From Bacteroidota bacterium (GTDB lineage Bacteria; Bacteroidota; Kryptoniia; Kryptoniales; JAKASW01): a stretch of DNA of 6,261 bases. Positions 1-6,001 of the stretch are shown here, in pieces (position 1 is the first letter of the stretch; each line of letters starts with the position of its first letter). Under the pieces are notes generated by a model. It worked only from the letters and a program-made list of their open reading frames with translations. It ran no database searches and was not told the origin of the DNA. The position numbers were made by a program, and so were the translations under genes. The DNA lies in assembly GCA_021796055.1 (NCBI GenBank), contig JAJYOS010000412.1, forward strand, positions 1-6,261, given 5' to 3'.

Positions 1-37
1 ACATAGCGTCCTTCGGTGGAAATTCTAAACGAATCCC

Positions 38-70
38 AATCCTCAAAAACCGTAGAGGATTTTGTTTTTG
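38..70 (+). terminator. Terminator-like hairpin reading on the plus strand
   Basis: A perfect 7-bp stem (AATCCTC at 38-44 with GAGGATT at 55-61) encloses a 10-base loop. On the plus strand it is followed by a T-rich stretch interrupted by one G. That layout resembles an intrinsic terminator for a plus-strand transcript arriving from the left, outside the window. On the minus strand the stem is not followed by T residues, so it is a poor terminator for the methionine operon. The stem has only three G/C pairs, so stability is modest. No plus-strand gene is recognisable in the 37 bases before it. Confidence 0.25.
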
Positions 71-128
71 GTTTCGAGTTTTACATTTTTGGATTTGTTT
101 CGAGTTTAGTATTTATGGTTTCGAATGT
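71..128. repeat. Degenerate GTTTCG-centred repeat tract
   Basis: Three imperfect units are centred on GTTTCG, at 71-76, 97-102 and 118-123, with start-to-start spacing of 26 and 21 bases. The first two share GTTTCGAGTTT, and the third reads GTTTCGAATGT. The sequence between them is T-rich on the plus strand. On the minus strand the units read as CGAAAC within an A-rich tract. The tract lies past the 3' end of the methionine operon and is much more AT-rich than the genes around it. No function is evident. It fills most of the only notable non-coding stretch at this end of the window. Confidence 0.4.
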
Positions 129-148
129 CCCGCAGATACAAACGTACC

Positions 149-889
149 TCAACTTCTTTTCTCAGCCGCGGCGGATCGCGTCGCCCTGTAGGTACAGTCC
201 TTCACGCCGCACCTGTCACAGATATAATCTTTCCATTCGACATCCGGTCCGACCCCGATCACACCGCTTACCGACTTGATCGGGGACATCAGTGCAGATT
301 CCGACAGCGTCACTCCGCAGAACCCGCCCGGCAGCAGAGAGAACAGAAGATGCTGCTCGGAAACCTGCCAGTTGCAGTATCCGGGGCTGTACCTGTTTGT
401 AATCTTCAGTCCGCGGGAAAGCATACGCTCATTTATATGATCGTGAAGGACATTGGTGACGGTTTCCGCCGCAACTGACGCGGTAACGTCGGCAATGTAG
501 CCGAGCGCCGGGTCACCGTGTTTTAGAAGATCCTTGGCCCAATGCTCCATCGAAGATCCGATCGTGCAGACGAACAATGCCGCCTTGGAAGCTTTCTTGA
601 GCTGGCTCGTGACGATCTTGTCCATCTTGAAGAATTTGCCCCCGACTATAAGTCCATCATATCGCCCCGGCGGCCTCTCGACATCGAGGAGCCGATAGCC
701 GGCCCTGATCTCGCAGCGCTTCGGCAGTTGAAGGATGGCTTCGTTTATCATCCCTGCAAAATGAACGGGTATTTCGCCATCCGAATAACCGAGTGTCAAT
801 TCGATCTCAGTTCTCTCGAGCGGCAGGTCGCCTGTTTCTACCGCGACTTCGAAAACATCCTTTTCTATTTCGGTTTCTTGCAGACTCAC
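149..889 (-). CDS. Stand-alone MetH-type B12 reactivation domain protein
   Basis: This 246-residue protein matches the activation domain of vitamin B12-dependent methionine synthase (Met_synt_B12 family). In MetH that domain binds S-adenosylmethionine and remethylates cobalamin that has oxidised to the inactive cob(II) form. The signature SAM-binding Arg-x-x-x-Gly-Tyr is visible as RYSPGY at residues 166-171. It is followed by the conserved SESALMSPIKSVSG stretch at 195-209. The C-terminus carries Cys224, Cys227 and Cys232 (C-x2-C-x4-C), which MetH itself lacks as far as I know. The GTG start at 889-887 is chosen because it overlaps the TGA of the preceding methyltransferase gene as GTGA, has AAGGAG 11 bases upstream, and begins where family similarity begins. 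An in-frame ATG at 970 would add 27 unlike residues that overlap the neighbour. The partner is presumably the corrinoid protein at 1767-2435. No membrane segment or signal peptide is seen, so it should be cytoplasmic. Confidence 0.88.
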   Translation of the reverse strand: MSLQETEIEKDVFEVAVETGDLPLERTEIELTLGYSDGEIPVHFAGMINEAILQLPKRCEIRAGYRLLDVERPPGRYDGLIVGGKFFKMDKIVTSQLKKASKAALFVCTIGSSMEHWAKDLLKHGDPALGYIADVTASVAAETVTNVLHDHINERMLSRGLKITNRYSPGYCNWQVSEQHLLFSLLPGGFCGVTLSESALMSPIKSVSGVIGVGPDVEWKDYICDRCGVKDCTYRATRSAAAEKRS

Positions 890-1770
890 AATGTCTTCAA
901 CTCCTTCACAAGAGCTCGTATGTGCAGGGGAGTAGTGCCGCAGCAGCCGCCGATGATGTTGGCACCGCACTTTGCGAGCTCGCGCGCCTTTGCCGCTACC
1001 ATTGCCGGCGTCTCTGAATAAACGAGCTTCCCACCTTCGACCGACGGCAAACCGGCGTTGGCGTGGACAAGAACCGGCGTCGACGGGTCGGCCTTCCGGA
1101 TTTCCCTGACGACTTCTATCATCTGATCGAACCCGTTTCCGCAGTTGGCACCGATGATGGAAGCGCCCGCTTCCTTCACCGCTTTCGCCATGTCAGCGGG
1201 AGAAACGCCCATCATGGTCCGATACTCGCCGGTGACCGTCCTGTCGAAGGTGAAAGTGCAAATGACTTCCAGGCCCGTCGCCTCCTTCGCCGCACGGATA
1301 GCAATAGTGGCCTCATCAACGGCGGACATCGTCTCGACGAGTATCGCGTCGACTCCACCTTTTTTAAGAGCATTTGCCTGTATACGGAATCCGTCGTAGA
1401 CCGCCTCTTCGGCGACTTGTCCCGTCATAAGTATTTCGCCTGTCGGCCCAACCGAGCCCAGGACGAATCGGTCGTTCCCGGCCGCCTCTCTCGAAATAGC
1501 AGCGGCGGCTTCGTTCAGTTCCGCCGCGCGGTCCTGAAGCCCGTAGTGGGCGAGTTTTATCGGCGAACCGCCGAAACTGTTCGTCAAAATCATATCTGCG
1601 CCTGCATCGACATAGCTTTTTGCAACGGCATACACATCGGCACGACGCGTGACATTCCACAATTCCGGACATTCACCCGGCTGAAGCCCGCGTTCCTGGA
1701 GCATCGTTCCCCACGCCCCGTCCGAGACGAGGACCCGGCCGCCCTTCAACGCTTCGAGAAGTGACTTCAT
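886..1770 (-). CDS. Homocysteine S-methyltransferase (MetH Hcy module)
   Basis: This 294-residue protein corresponds to the N-terminal homocysteine-binding barrel of cobalamin-dependent methionine synthase as a separate polypeptide. It transfers a methyl group from methylcobalamin on the corrinoid partner to homocysteine, giving methionine. The zinc-binding cysteines of the family are all present: Cys210 in GANCGNG, and Cys276-Cys277 in GGCCGTT near the C-terminus. The family start DGAWGTMLQE (residues 17-26) and the TNSFGG motif (63-68) are also seen. The length fits a single barrel. There is no pterin-binding, cobalamin-binding or activation domain attached. The ATG overlaps the stop of the corrinoid gene as ATGA, and its own Shine-Dalgarno signal is weak, so translation is probably coupled. 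Folate-independent betaine- or S-methylmethionine-type homocysteine methyltransferases share this barrel. The B12 neighbours favour the MetH-like role. It is expected to be cytoplasmic. Confidence 0.92.
   Translation of the reverse strand: MKSLLEALKGGRVLVSDGAWGTMLQERGLQPGECPELWNVTRRADVYAVAKSYVDAGADMILTNSFGGSPIKLAHYGLQDRAAELNEAAAAISREAAGNDRFVLGSVGPTGEILMTGQVAEEAVYDGFRIQANALKKGGVDAILVETMSAVDEATIAIRAAKEATGLEVICTFTFDRTVTGEYRTMMGVSPADMAKAVKEAGASIIGANCGNGFDQMIEVVREIRKADPSTPVLVHANAGLPSVEGGKLVYSETPAMVAAKARELAKCGANIIGGCCGTTPLHIRALVKELKTL
901..906 (-). promoter_or_regulatory. Ribosome binding site deciding the GTG start at 889
   Basis: AAGGAG on the minus strand lies 11 bases before the GTG at 889-887, inside the last codons of the homocysteine methyltransferase gene. 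It is one of the clearer Shine-Dalgarno matches in the window. It supports the GTG start over the longer ATG-initiated frame. Together with the GTGA overlap it implies translational coupling. Confidence 0.6.
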
Positions 1771-2435
1771 CTTTGTGCGATCTCGTTAAGCAATGCCACC
1801 GCTCTCTGCGGGTTAGGCGCGTATCCATCTGCCCCCATCTGGTCTGCGGCCTTCTGTGTCAGCGGCGCGCCTCCGACAATGACGCGAGTCGTTGGAAACT
1901 GAGACTTGATCTCCTGAATCGTTTTTCCCATGTTTGCCATAGTGGTGGTCAGCAGCGCACTTAACCCGACTGCGCAGCCGGCATTCTGTTTTATTGCATC
2001 GAGAAATTTTGCGGGCTTAACATCGACACCGAGGTCGATCACTTCCCACCCGTTTCCCTCCACGACCATTGCGACAAGATTCTTTCCGATGTCGTGGAGG
2101 TCTCCAGCGACGGTCCCGATGACGAGCTTACCCTTCGCCTTGACCGTTCCCGTCTGGAAGTATGGCTTGAGATGGGCCATGACCGCGTTCATAGCCTTTG
2201 CCGCCATCAGCAGCTCCGGCACGAACACTTCATTACGGCTGAACCGGTCGCCGATCCGCTTCATCCCGTCGTTGCACGCCTGCAGGATTTCCTCCGGACC
2301 GACCCCCGCGTCGAGAGCCTGTCTGGTCAATTCATCCGAGCCGTCCTGTCCCTGCATCTCCTTCGGATAGGGAGACGGTCTATTGACCTTCCCTCGTTCT
2401 ATACATTCACCGATTCTTCTTGTCAGTTCTTCCAT
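1767..2435 (-). CDS. Corrinoid (B12-binding) methyl carrier protein
   Basis: This 222-residue protein has the two-domain layout of MetH-type and MtgC/MtaC-type corrinoid proteins. A helical cap domain comes first (roughly residues 1-95, including KGQDG-like MQGQDGSDELT). A Rossmann-like cobalamin domain follows. The base-off binding signature is complete: DLHDIG with the cobalt-ligating His114, then exactly 41 residues to SAL, then 26 residues to GG. The protein shuttles the methyl group between a methyl donor, homocysteine (gene at 886-1770) and the reactivation protein (149-889). The start is uncertain. An upstream in-frame ATG at 2456 would add MHKESCG. I prefer the ATG at 2435 because the MEELTRRIGE opening matches related proteins, and because the proposed promoter would place the transcript start almost on the 2456 ATG. 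Family members work with many donors (methyltetrahydrofolate, methylamines, methoxylated compounds), so the carrier alone does not define the substrate. It is expected to be cytoplasmic. Confidence 0.92.
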   Translation of the reverse strand: MEELTRRIGECIERGKVNRPSPYPKEMQGQDGSDELTRQALDAGVGPEEILQACNDGMKRIGDRFSRNEVFVPELLMAAKAMNAVMAHLKPYFQTGTVKAKGKLVIGTVAGDLHDIGKNLVAMVVEGNGWEVIDLGVDVKPAKFLDAIKQNAGCAVGLSALLTTTMANMGKTIQEIKSQFPTTRVIVGGAPLTQKAADQMGADGYAPNPQRAVALLNEIAQR

Positions 2436-2465
2436 TCCGCAACTTTCTTTGTGCATGAAATATAA

Positions 2466-2494
2466 GTATTAGCTCCCATTGAACTCACCGTCAA
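2466..2494 (-). promoter_or_regulatory. Candidate sigma70-like promoter of the methionine operon
   Basis: On the minus strand TTGACG (2494-2489, five of six consensus bases) is separated by exactly 17 bases from TAATAC (2471-2466, three of six). It lies between the beta-helix gene stop and the corrinoid gene. Transcription would start near 2459, leaving about 25 untranslated bases before the ATG at 2435. A Bacteroidota-type promoter (TAnnTTTG near -7) is only partly matched, by TATATTTC slightly downstream. No riboswitch fits in this gap of about 95 bases, including a cobalamin or SAM type. Confidence 0.35.
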
Positions 2495-2530
2495 GTTTTC
2501 CGGACAAGGAGAAATATGCTGATTCTCAAG

Positions 2531-4390
2531 TCATCGAGACACAGGCGGATAAGCACCTACGTACGCTCCTTCGTTCCCCGGCTGACCGAGAAGTTTGGCG
2601 ATATCTTTCGGGAGTGCCATTGCGCTTTTTGAGCCCGGGAAATCCGGCAGCAGGTGATAATCACCGAGCATCGCGCTTCGGAAGATGGAGTTGTAGTAAC
2701 CAGTATAGAGCCGGCTGTCGGCCTCGAATTCCGGATGAGACTTGTGCAGGGCCTCCGGCGAGTCAAATCCGGCCTGGCAAGAATCGTTCTGTGCAGGACT
2801 CCACAGGATCAGCGGGTACGAGGTCTGGCCGATGTTGCGAACATAAACGTTGTGATTGAACTCGCTGAGCTCGGGCTTCGAGAGGCGGCCGCATAGATTG
2901 GACGGCTGCCAGACGAAGAGAAGCGGTCTCGTAAAATTCTCGCCGCCCGTCAGAAGATTGTTTACGAAGACATGGCCTTCCCGGTTATCGACATCCGGCC
3001 CGGTGCTCGAATGCCAGCCGAACCGGTCACCGGCGGGCGTTCGTCCGTTCCGGCCGAAGCATGCCATGCTATTCACGAAAGTGTTCTGATATACCTTCAC
3101 ATTCGAGCTGTTGAGTATCATCATCCCGTGATCACAATTGACGAACAGGTTTCCCGTGACGACGGCGCCTTTCGAGATTTCAAAAAAGAATCCATTGCTG
3201 CTCGGCCAGACCTGCTTCGTGGAGGTTGTCTTCTCCACGTAGCCGACGTTTTCGACGATGTTATTCACAAACACCCCGTCCACTTCACCGACATCGAACC
3301 AAACCCCGTTCGAATTGGGAAGATCGGTCACGAGATTGTTCCTGAAGACCGGCCTGTGACACTGGTTGAATATTTTCACCGCGGCGGGATAGTAGCCGGT
3401 GATATTCTCGATGTTGTTCCGCTCAAAAATGTTGTCCTCGAGCAGAATATCGTTTGAGGCAATTACGTAAACACCTTCCGTGCTTGTGTCGCTTATCTTG
3501 CAGTGCCGCATGGTGAAACGGTCGCCCCTGAAATATCCCGCGACACGGGAGCAGTAGGTGATAGTGCAGTTCTCGAGTGTCGTACCGACGACGTCCTTTC
3601 CGAACTGCGACTCGTCTTCAGCCCTGTCAGGCTCGGTGCCTTCGACTTCGAGCGCGCGGTATGCGTACTGCGTGAAGGTTATCCCGCGTATGGTGTAGCC
3701 CTTGTGGTCCGACTTCTTGCCGTGGCATTCGCCGGTCGTCCTGAGAATCGCCGCGTCGAAGGCGGTGATTTCGACCAGGCGGTTAGTCGGGTCGGTGCCG
3801 ATGTACACGAGGCTGTCGTCGTAATCGATGTAGTACGTGTTAGCATCGACCGCTCCTTCCCAGCCGACAGCCTGGAGGAATCTTCCGTTCACAAAGACCA
3901 TGTCGTCGTTGAAGAGACAGAGCGGGGTTTTCTTACCTTCGATGCTCCTCTGCCACCAGTCCGCGGGCCTGGCGGGAAAGAGACGGTTCCATTTTGTCAC
4001 CCACAACCCGTTTCCCAGGTTTCGCCAGTTGGCGGCGACATAAGTTCCTTTCAATACAGGCTGTTCATCCTGATAGGGCTGAATTGTAATTCCCTGGTTC
4101 AACACGAGGTCACCGGTCCGATACGTCCCGCCGCGCATGATGATCGCGTCGCCTGTTTTTACGCGCGCGATAGCGGCTTCAAGCGTTGTGGGTTTGCTCA
4201 GTGATTCGCCGGTCTGTGTCGAATCTCCGTCGACCGCGACGTAATATATTCTGCCGGGCACGACAGGAAGCTTGTATGTCTCCCGAACGGGGCCGTACGG
4301 GCCGCCGGTCGGCTGCGCAGCGGCTGTCATCGTCCAGAAGCATGAGATTAAGAAGGATACGAGTATATATGGTCGCAAAGTATTTCTCAT
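2531..4390 (-). CDS. Secreted right-handed beta-helix protein, possible GH120-like glycosidase
   Basis: This 619-residue exported protein has a signal peptide of about 25 residues ending in TAAAQ, which fits signal peptidase I. The opening YYVAVDGDSTQTGESLSKPT and the GGTYR motif near residue 90 are typical of DUF1565/pectate-lyase-like beta-helices. An inserted domain with a YIDYDDSLVYIGTDPT segment lies near residues 185-202. From about residue 230 to 480 there are repeating coils of the type LEDNIFERNN, FRNNLVTDL, VFVNNIVENV and VTGNLFVNC, as in Beta_helix proteins. Within the coils, GVWFD (Asp366) and FFFEISKG (Glu404) recall the catalytic Asp and Glu contexts of GH120 beta-xylosidases. 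That comparison is from memory. No T9SS sorting domain is present, so the protein is probably periplasmic or released another way. The ATG is preceded by AAAGG at a 7-base spacing. The GH30 gene upstream suggests a plant-polysaccharide substrate. Polysaccharide lyase or another beta-helix hydrolase family remains possible. Confidence 0.8.
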   Translation of the reverse strand: MRNTLRPYILVSFLISCFWTMTAAAQPTGGPYGPVRETYKLPVVPGRIYYVAVDGDSTQTGESLSKPTTLEAAIARVKTGDAIIMRGGTYRTGDLVLNQGITIQPYQDEQPVLKGTYVAANWRNLGNGLWVTKWNRLFPARPADWWQRSIEGKKTPLCLFNDDMVFVNGRFLQAVGWEGAVDANTYYIDYDDSLVYIGTDPTNRLVEITAFDAAILRTTGECHGKKSDHKGYTIRGITFTQYAYRALEVEGTEPDRAEDESQFGKDVVGTTLENCTITYCSRVAGYFRGDRFTMRHCKISDTSTEGVYVIASNDILLEDNIFERNNIENITGYYPAAVKIFNQCHRPVFRNNLVTDLPNSNGVWFDVGEVDGVFVNNIVENVGYVEKTTSTKQVWPSSNGFFFEISKGAVVTGNLFVNCDHGMMILNSSNVKVYQNTFVNSMACFGRNGRTPAGDRFGWHSSTGPDVDNREGHVFVNNLLTGGENFTRPLLFVWQPSNLCGRLSKPELSEFNHNVYVRNIGQTSYPLILWSPAQNDSCQAGFDSPEALHKSHPEFEADSRLYTGYYNSIFRSAMLGDYHLLPDFPGSKSAMALPKDIAKLLGQPGNEGAYVGAYPPVSR

Positions 4391-4460
4391 TTCATTGCCT
4401 TTAGTTTACTCAGAGTTTATATGTTTCAGTTGTCGTTCTCGGAGTCGTGCGCATCCGTTC

Positions 4461-4721
4461 TCATTTTAATAACAAAAGCCTTCTCACGGAAGAGAATTTA
4501 TCCGTAATAATAATGTAGAAATAGAGTCCGCTCGCCGGACCGGCTTCGTTAAAAGTGACGCTGAAATATCCGGCACCCTGGTTTCGGCTGCGCACATTTG
4601 TCTTAAAGGGCCTTCCCGATACTGCGCGGACCACCGGAACAATCTTCATCATCGGTGAAAACTGATCCCCGGTTACACCGCGCTTCGTCCACGGGCATAT
4701 GCCCTCTCAGAAGCCTTTCTG
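4461..4721 (-). pseudogene. Decayed T9SS C-terminal sorting domain fragment
   Basis: Translation ending at 4461 gives GYFSVTFNEAGPASGLYFY and a basic-hydrophobic end, RRLLLLK. These match the second half of a type IX secretion C-terminal sorting domain. They align with SYSVNFNAAGLPSGVYFY and AKKLVLVK of the intact domain at 6002-6261. The first half (NPFNPTT and the VYDILGREV-type strand) is absent or unrecognisable. The fragment is in the same frame as the GH30 gene upstream. Between them are the GH30 TGA at 4724-4722, four codons, a second TGA, and about 20 unrelated codons. The first ATG (4652) has no good ribosome binding site. I read it as a remnant of a sorting domain once carried by the GH30 protein or another lost gene. 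A genuine 63-residue protein is less likely. Confidence 0.6.
4693..4704. repeat. Perfect 12-bp palindrome
   Basis: GGGCATATGCCC reads identically on both strands and sits 18 bases past the GH30 stop codon, between that stop and the sorting-domain remnant. The flanking bases do not extend the symmetry. It could be a dyad binding site or chance. With no loop and no following T-run it is not a convincing terminator. Confidence 0.3.
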
Positions 4722-5960
4722 TCAGTTCGACACAAAAGTCGTCACGCTGGATGAATCCAAAGTGGCTGTGAAGCGACCATTCGACACTGGAATGCTATTC
4801 CCCTGTACACAATTCTTTCTGATCGACGTGACATAAGGCGTAAAAGCAGAAGCACTCACATTCGGTATCGTAAATTCCTGGCTGATCGAAGTCGAACCCG
4901 TATTCAGAACGACTATGACGACATTAGAGCCGTTCTTGTAGGCCGTCAGGGAAATATTTGACTGAGGATTTGCCGTGGCGCCGACTCTATAGAAACCCGG
5001 CCGAATGAACTTTGCGTATTGAGACATGACGTATCCTCTCTTCGTAACGATGCCGCTCTCGTCAATCGGGCCATAGAACCGCACGATGTACCACCATACG
5101 TACGCGCTCATCTGCGCGTTCATACAATCATCCATACTCTCGGCTGTTCTTAATACCCCGTTCCAGGTTGTGTCAAGGTCGAGGTATTCGGTCATCCACA
5201 CTTCTTTGCCCACGCCAGTAGCGAGTGGGTAAGGAGAGGGACTGCTGCCATAGATATGTCCGCCGATGAAAGCGATATTTGCAGCAGCGGCGGGATCGTT
5301 CAGAGCAGGATCGGAAAATGAATGACTGAAGTTCATCGATTCGGGCATGAAGACAGGGACTCCAACGGATGGCGCATTGTTCTTCATGAAATTGAGAAAA
5401 TGTGTCCCATTCCAATAGCATGATTCGTAGGTCACACCCGCATCCGGTTCGTTCTGGACCGAGATTGCATATAACGAGACTTCATTTGCCGACATCGTAT
5501 CGGCAAAGGCTTTCAAGTGAGAGGCGTATGCCGCATACGCACCGGTATCGAGAGTCCCGCCGACAGGATTGTCGTTGCTCTTCATCCACGCAGGAGGCGT
5601 CCACGGGCTGGCAATGATTGTCACCCCCATCGAAGATGCCGACTTCGCCGAAGGGATGTTGATGCCGAATTGTGTCGAGTCCGGTGAAATGCGAAGACGC
5701 ATTATCGTAAACCCAAGTTCGCCTTGACCGGTCCCGAAAGCCGTCTGAATTTCTCCGGCAGTCATATCCGGCCGCCAGCCGACAATGTTTGCGGCACCGA
5801 ATCCTCTGATAACCTGCCGCGTGCTATCAAGGTAAATAGTCGCGGAACCGGTTCCTCCCGGAGGGCCTGTGACCGAGCTCTTTTTCGAGCAGCCCGATAT
5901 CATTAATGCAATTGCCAAAAAGATGGCAACTGACTTCACATTCGTCGAGTTACCGCACAT
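4722..5960 (-). CDS. GH30 subfamily 8-like glucuronoxylanase lipoprotein
   Basis: This 412-residue enzyme resembles XynC-type GH30 endoxylanases, which cut the xylan backbone at a fixed position relative to (4-O-methyl)glucuronic acid branches. The barrel starts at IRGFGAANIVGW (51-62) and continues through SPWTPPAWMKS (119-128). The acid/base is Glu171 in SVQNEPD and the nucleophile is Glu258 in VWMTEY. AYVWWYIVRFYGPIDESG (286-302) corresponds to the subfamily 8 substrate loop. Arg294 aligns with the arginine that contacts the glucuronate carboxylate in XynC, as I remember it. The C-terminal beta-domain ends at SVTTFVSN, the normal end of the family. The N-terminus is a lipoprotein signal with lipobox ISGC, giving acylated Cys24, so the protein is probably membrane-anchored. 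The start lacks a strong Shine-Dalgarno site. A GTG seven codons downstream would still leave an adequate signal peptide. It lies 41 bp after the T9SS cargo gene and is likely cotranscribed with it. Confidence 0.92.
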   Translation of the reverse strand: MCGNSTNVKSVAIFLAIALMISGCSKKSSVTGPPGGTGSATIYLDSTRQVIRGFGAANIVGWRPDMTAGEIQTAFGTGQGELGFTIMRLRISPDSTQFGINIPSAKSASSMGVTIIASPWTPPAWMKSNDNPVGGTLDTGAYAAYASHLKAFADTMSANEVSLYAISVQNEPDAGVTYESCYWNGTHFLNFMKNNAPSVGVPVFMPESMNFSHSFSDPALNDPAAAANIAFIGGHIYGSSPSPYPLATGVGKEVWMTEYLDLDTTWNGVLRTAESMDDCMNAQMSAYVWWYIVRFYGPIDESGIVTKRGYVMSQYAKFIRPGFYRVGATANPQSNISLTAYKNGSNVVIVVLNTGSTSISQEFTIPNVSASAFTPYVTSIRKNCVQGNSIPVSNGRFTATLDSSSVTTFVSN

Positions 5961-6001
5961 GACTTGATCTCACAATCATTTCTGTCGAGTTTCAGCCGAT
6001 A

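Noticed and set aside
16..279. A plus-strand frame starting at GTG 16 through the AT-rich tract
   Set aside because: The start of the product is simply the translated GTTTCG repeat tract (FGFEFYIFGF). The rest is antisense to the reactivation gene and shows no motif.
890..970. A 27-residue N-terminal extension of the reactivation protein starting at ATG 970
   Set aside because: The extension overlaps conserved GGCCGT-encoding sequence of the preceding gene in another frame and has no family similarity. GTG 889 has a better ribosome binding site and a GTGA overlap.
1063..1764. A 233-codon plus-strand frame opposite the homocysteine methyltransferase gene
   Set aside because: The minus strand carries all the zinc-binding cysteines and family motifs. 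The plus-strand product has no family features and no upstream ribosome binding site that I can see.
2457..2530. A cobalamin or SAM riboswitch ahead of the corrinoid gene
   Set aside because: Only about 75-95 bases separate the genes, too short for a cobalamin riboswitch. No matching stems or conserved boxes are seen, and the proposed promoter occupies most of the space.
3503..4204. A 233-codon open frame on the plus strand opposite the beta-helix gene
   Set aside because: Its translation shows no recognisable motif and is rich in Arg, Val and Asp, as expected for the antisense of a GC-rich gene. The minus-strand gene has a signal peptide and repeated coil motifs over the same span.
4461..4652. 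A functional 63-residue small protein
   Set aside because: Its only recognisable feature is half of a T9SS sorting domain, which has no known role alone. It has no signal peptide and no good ribosome binding site.
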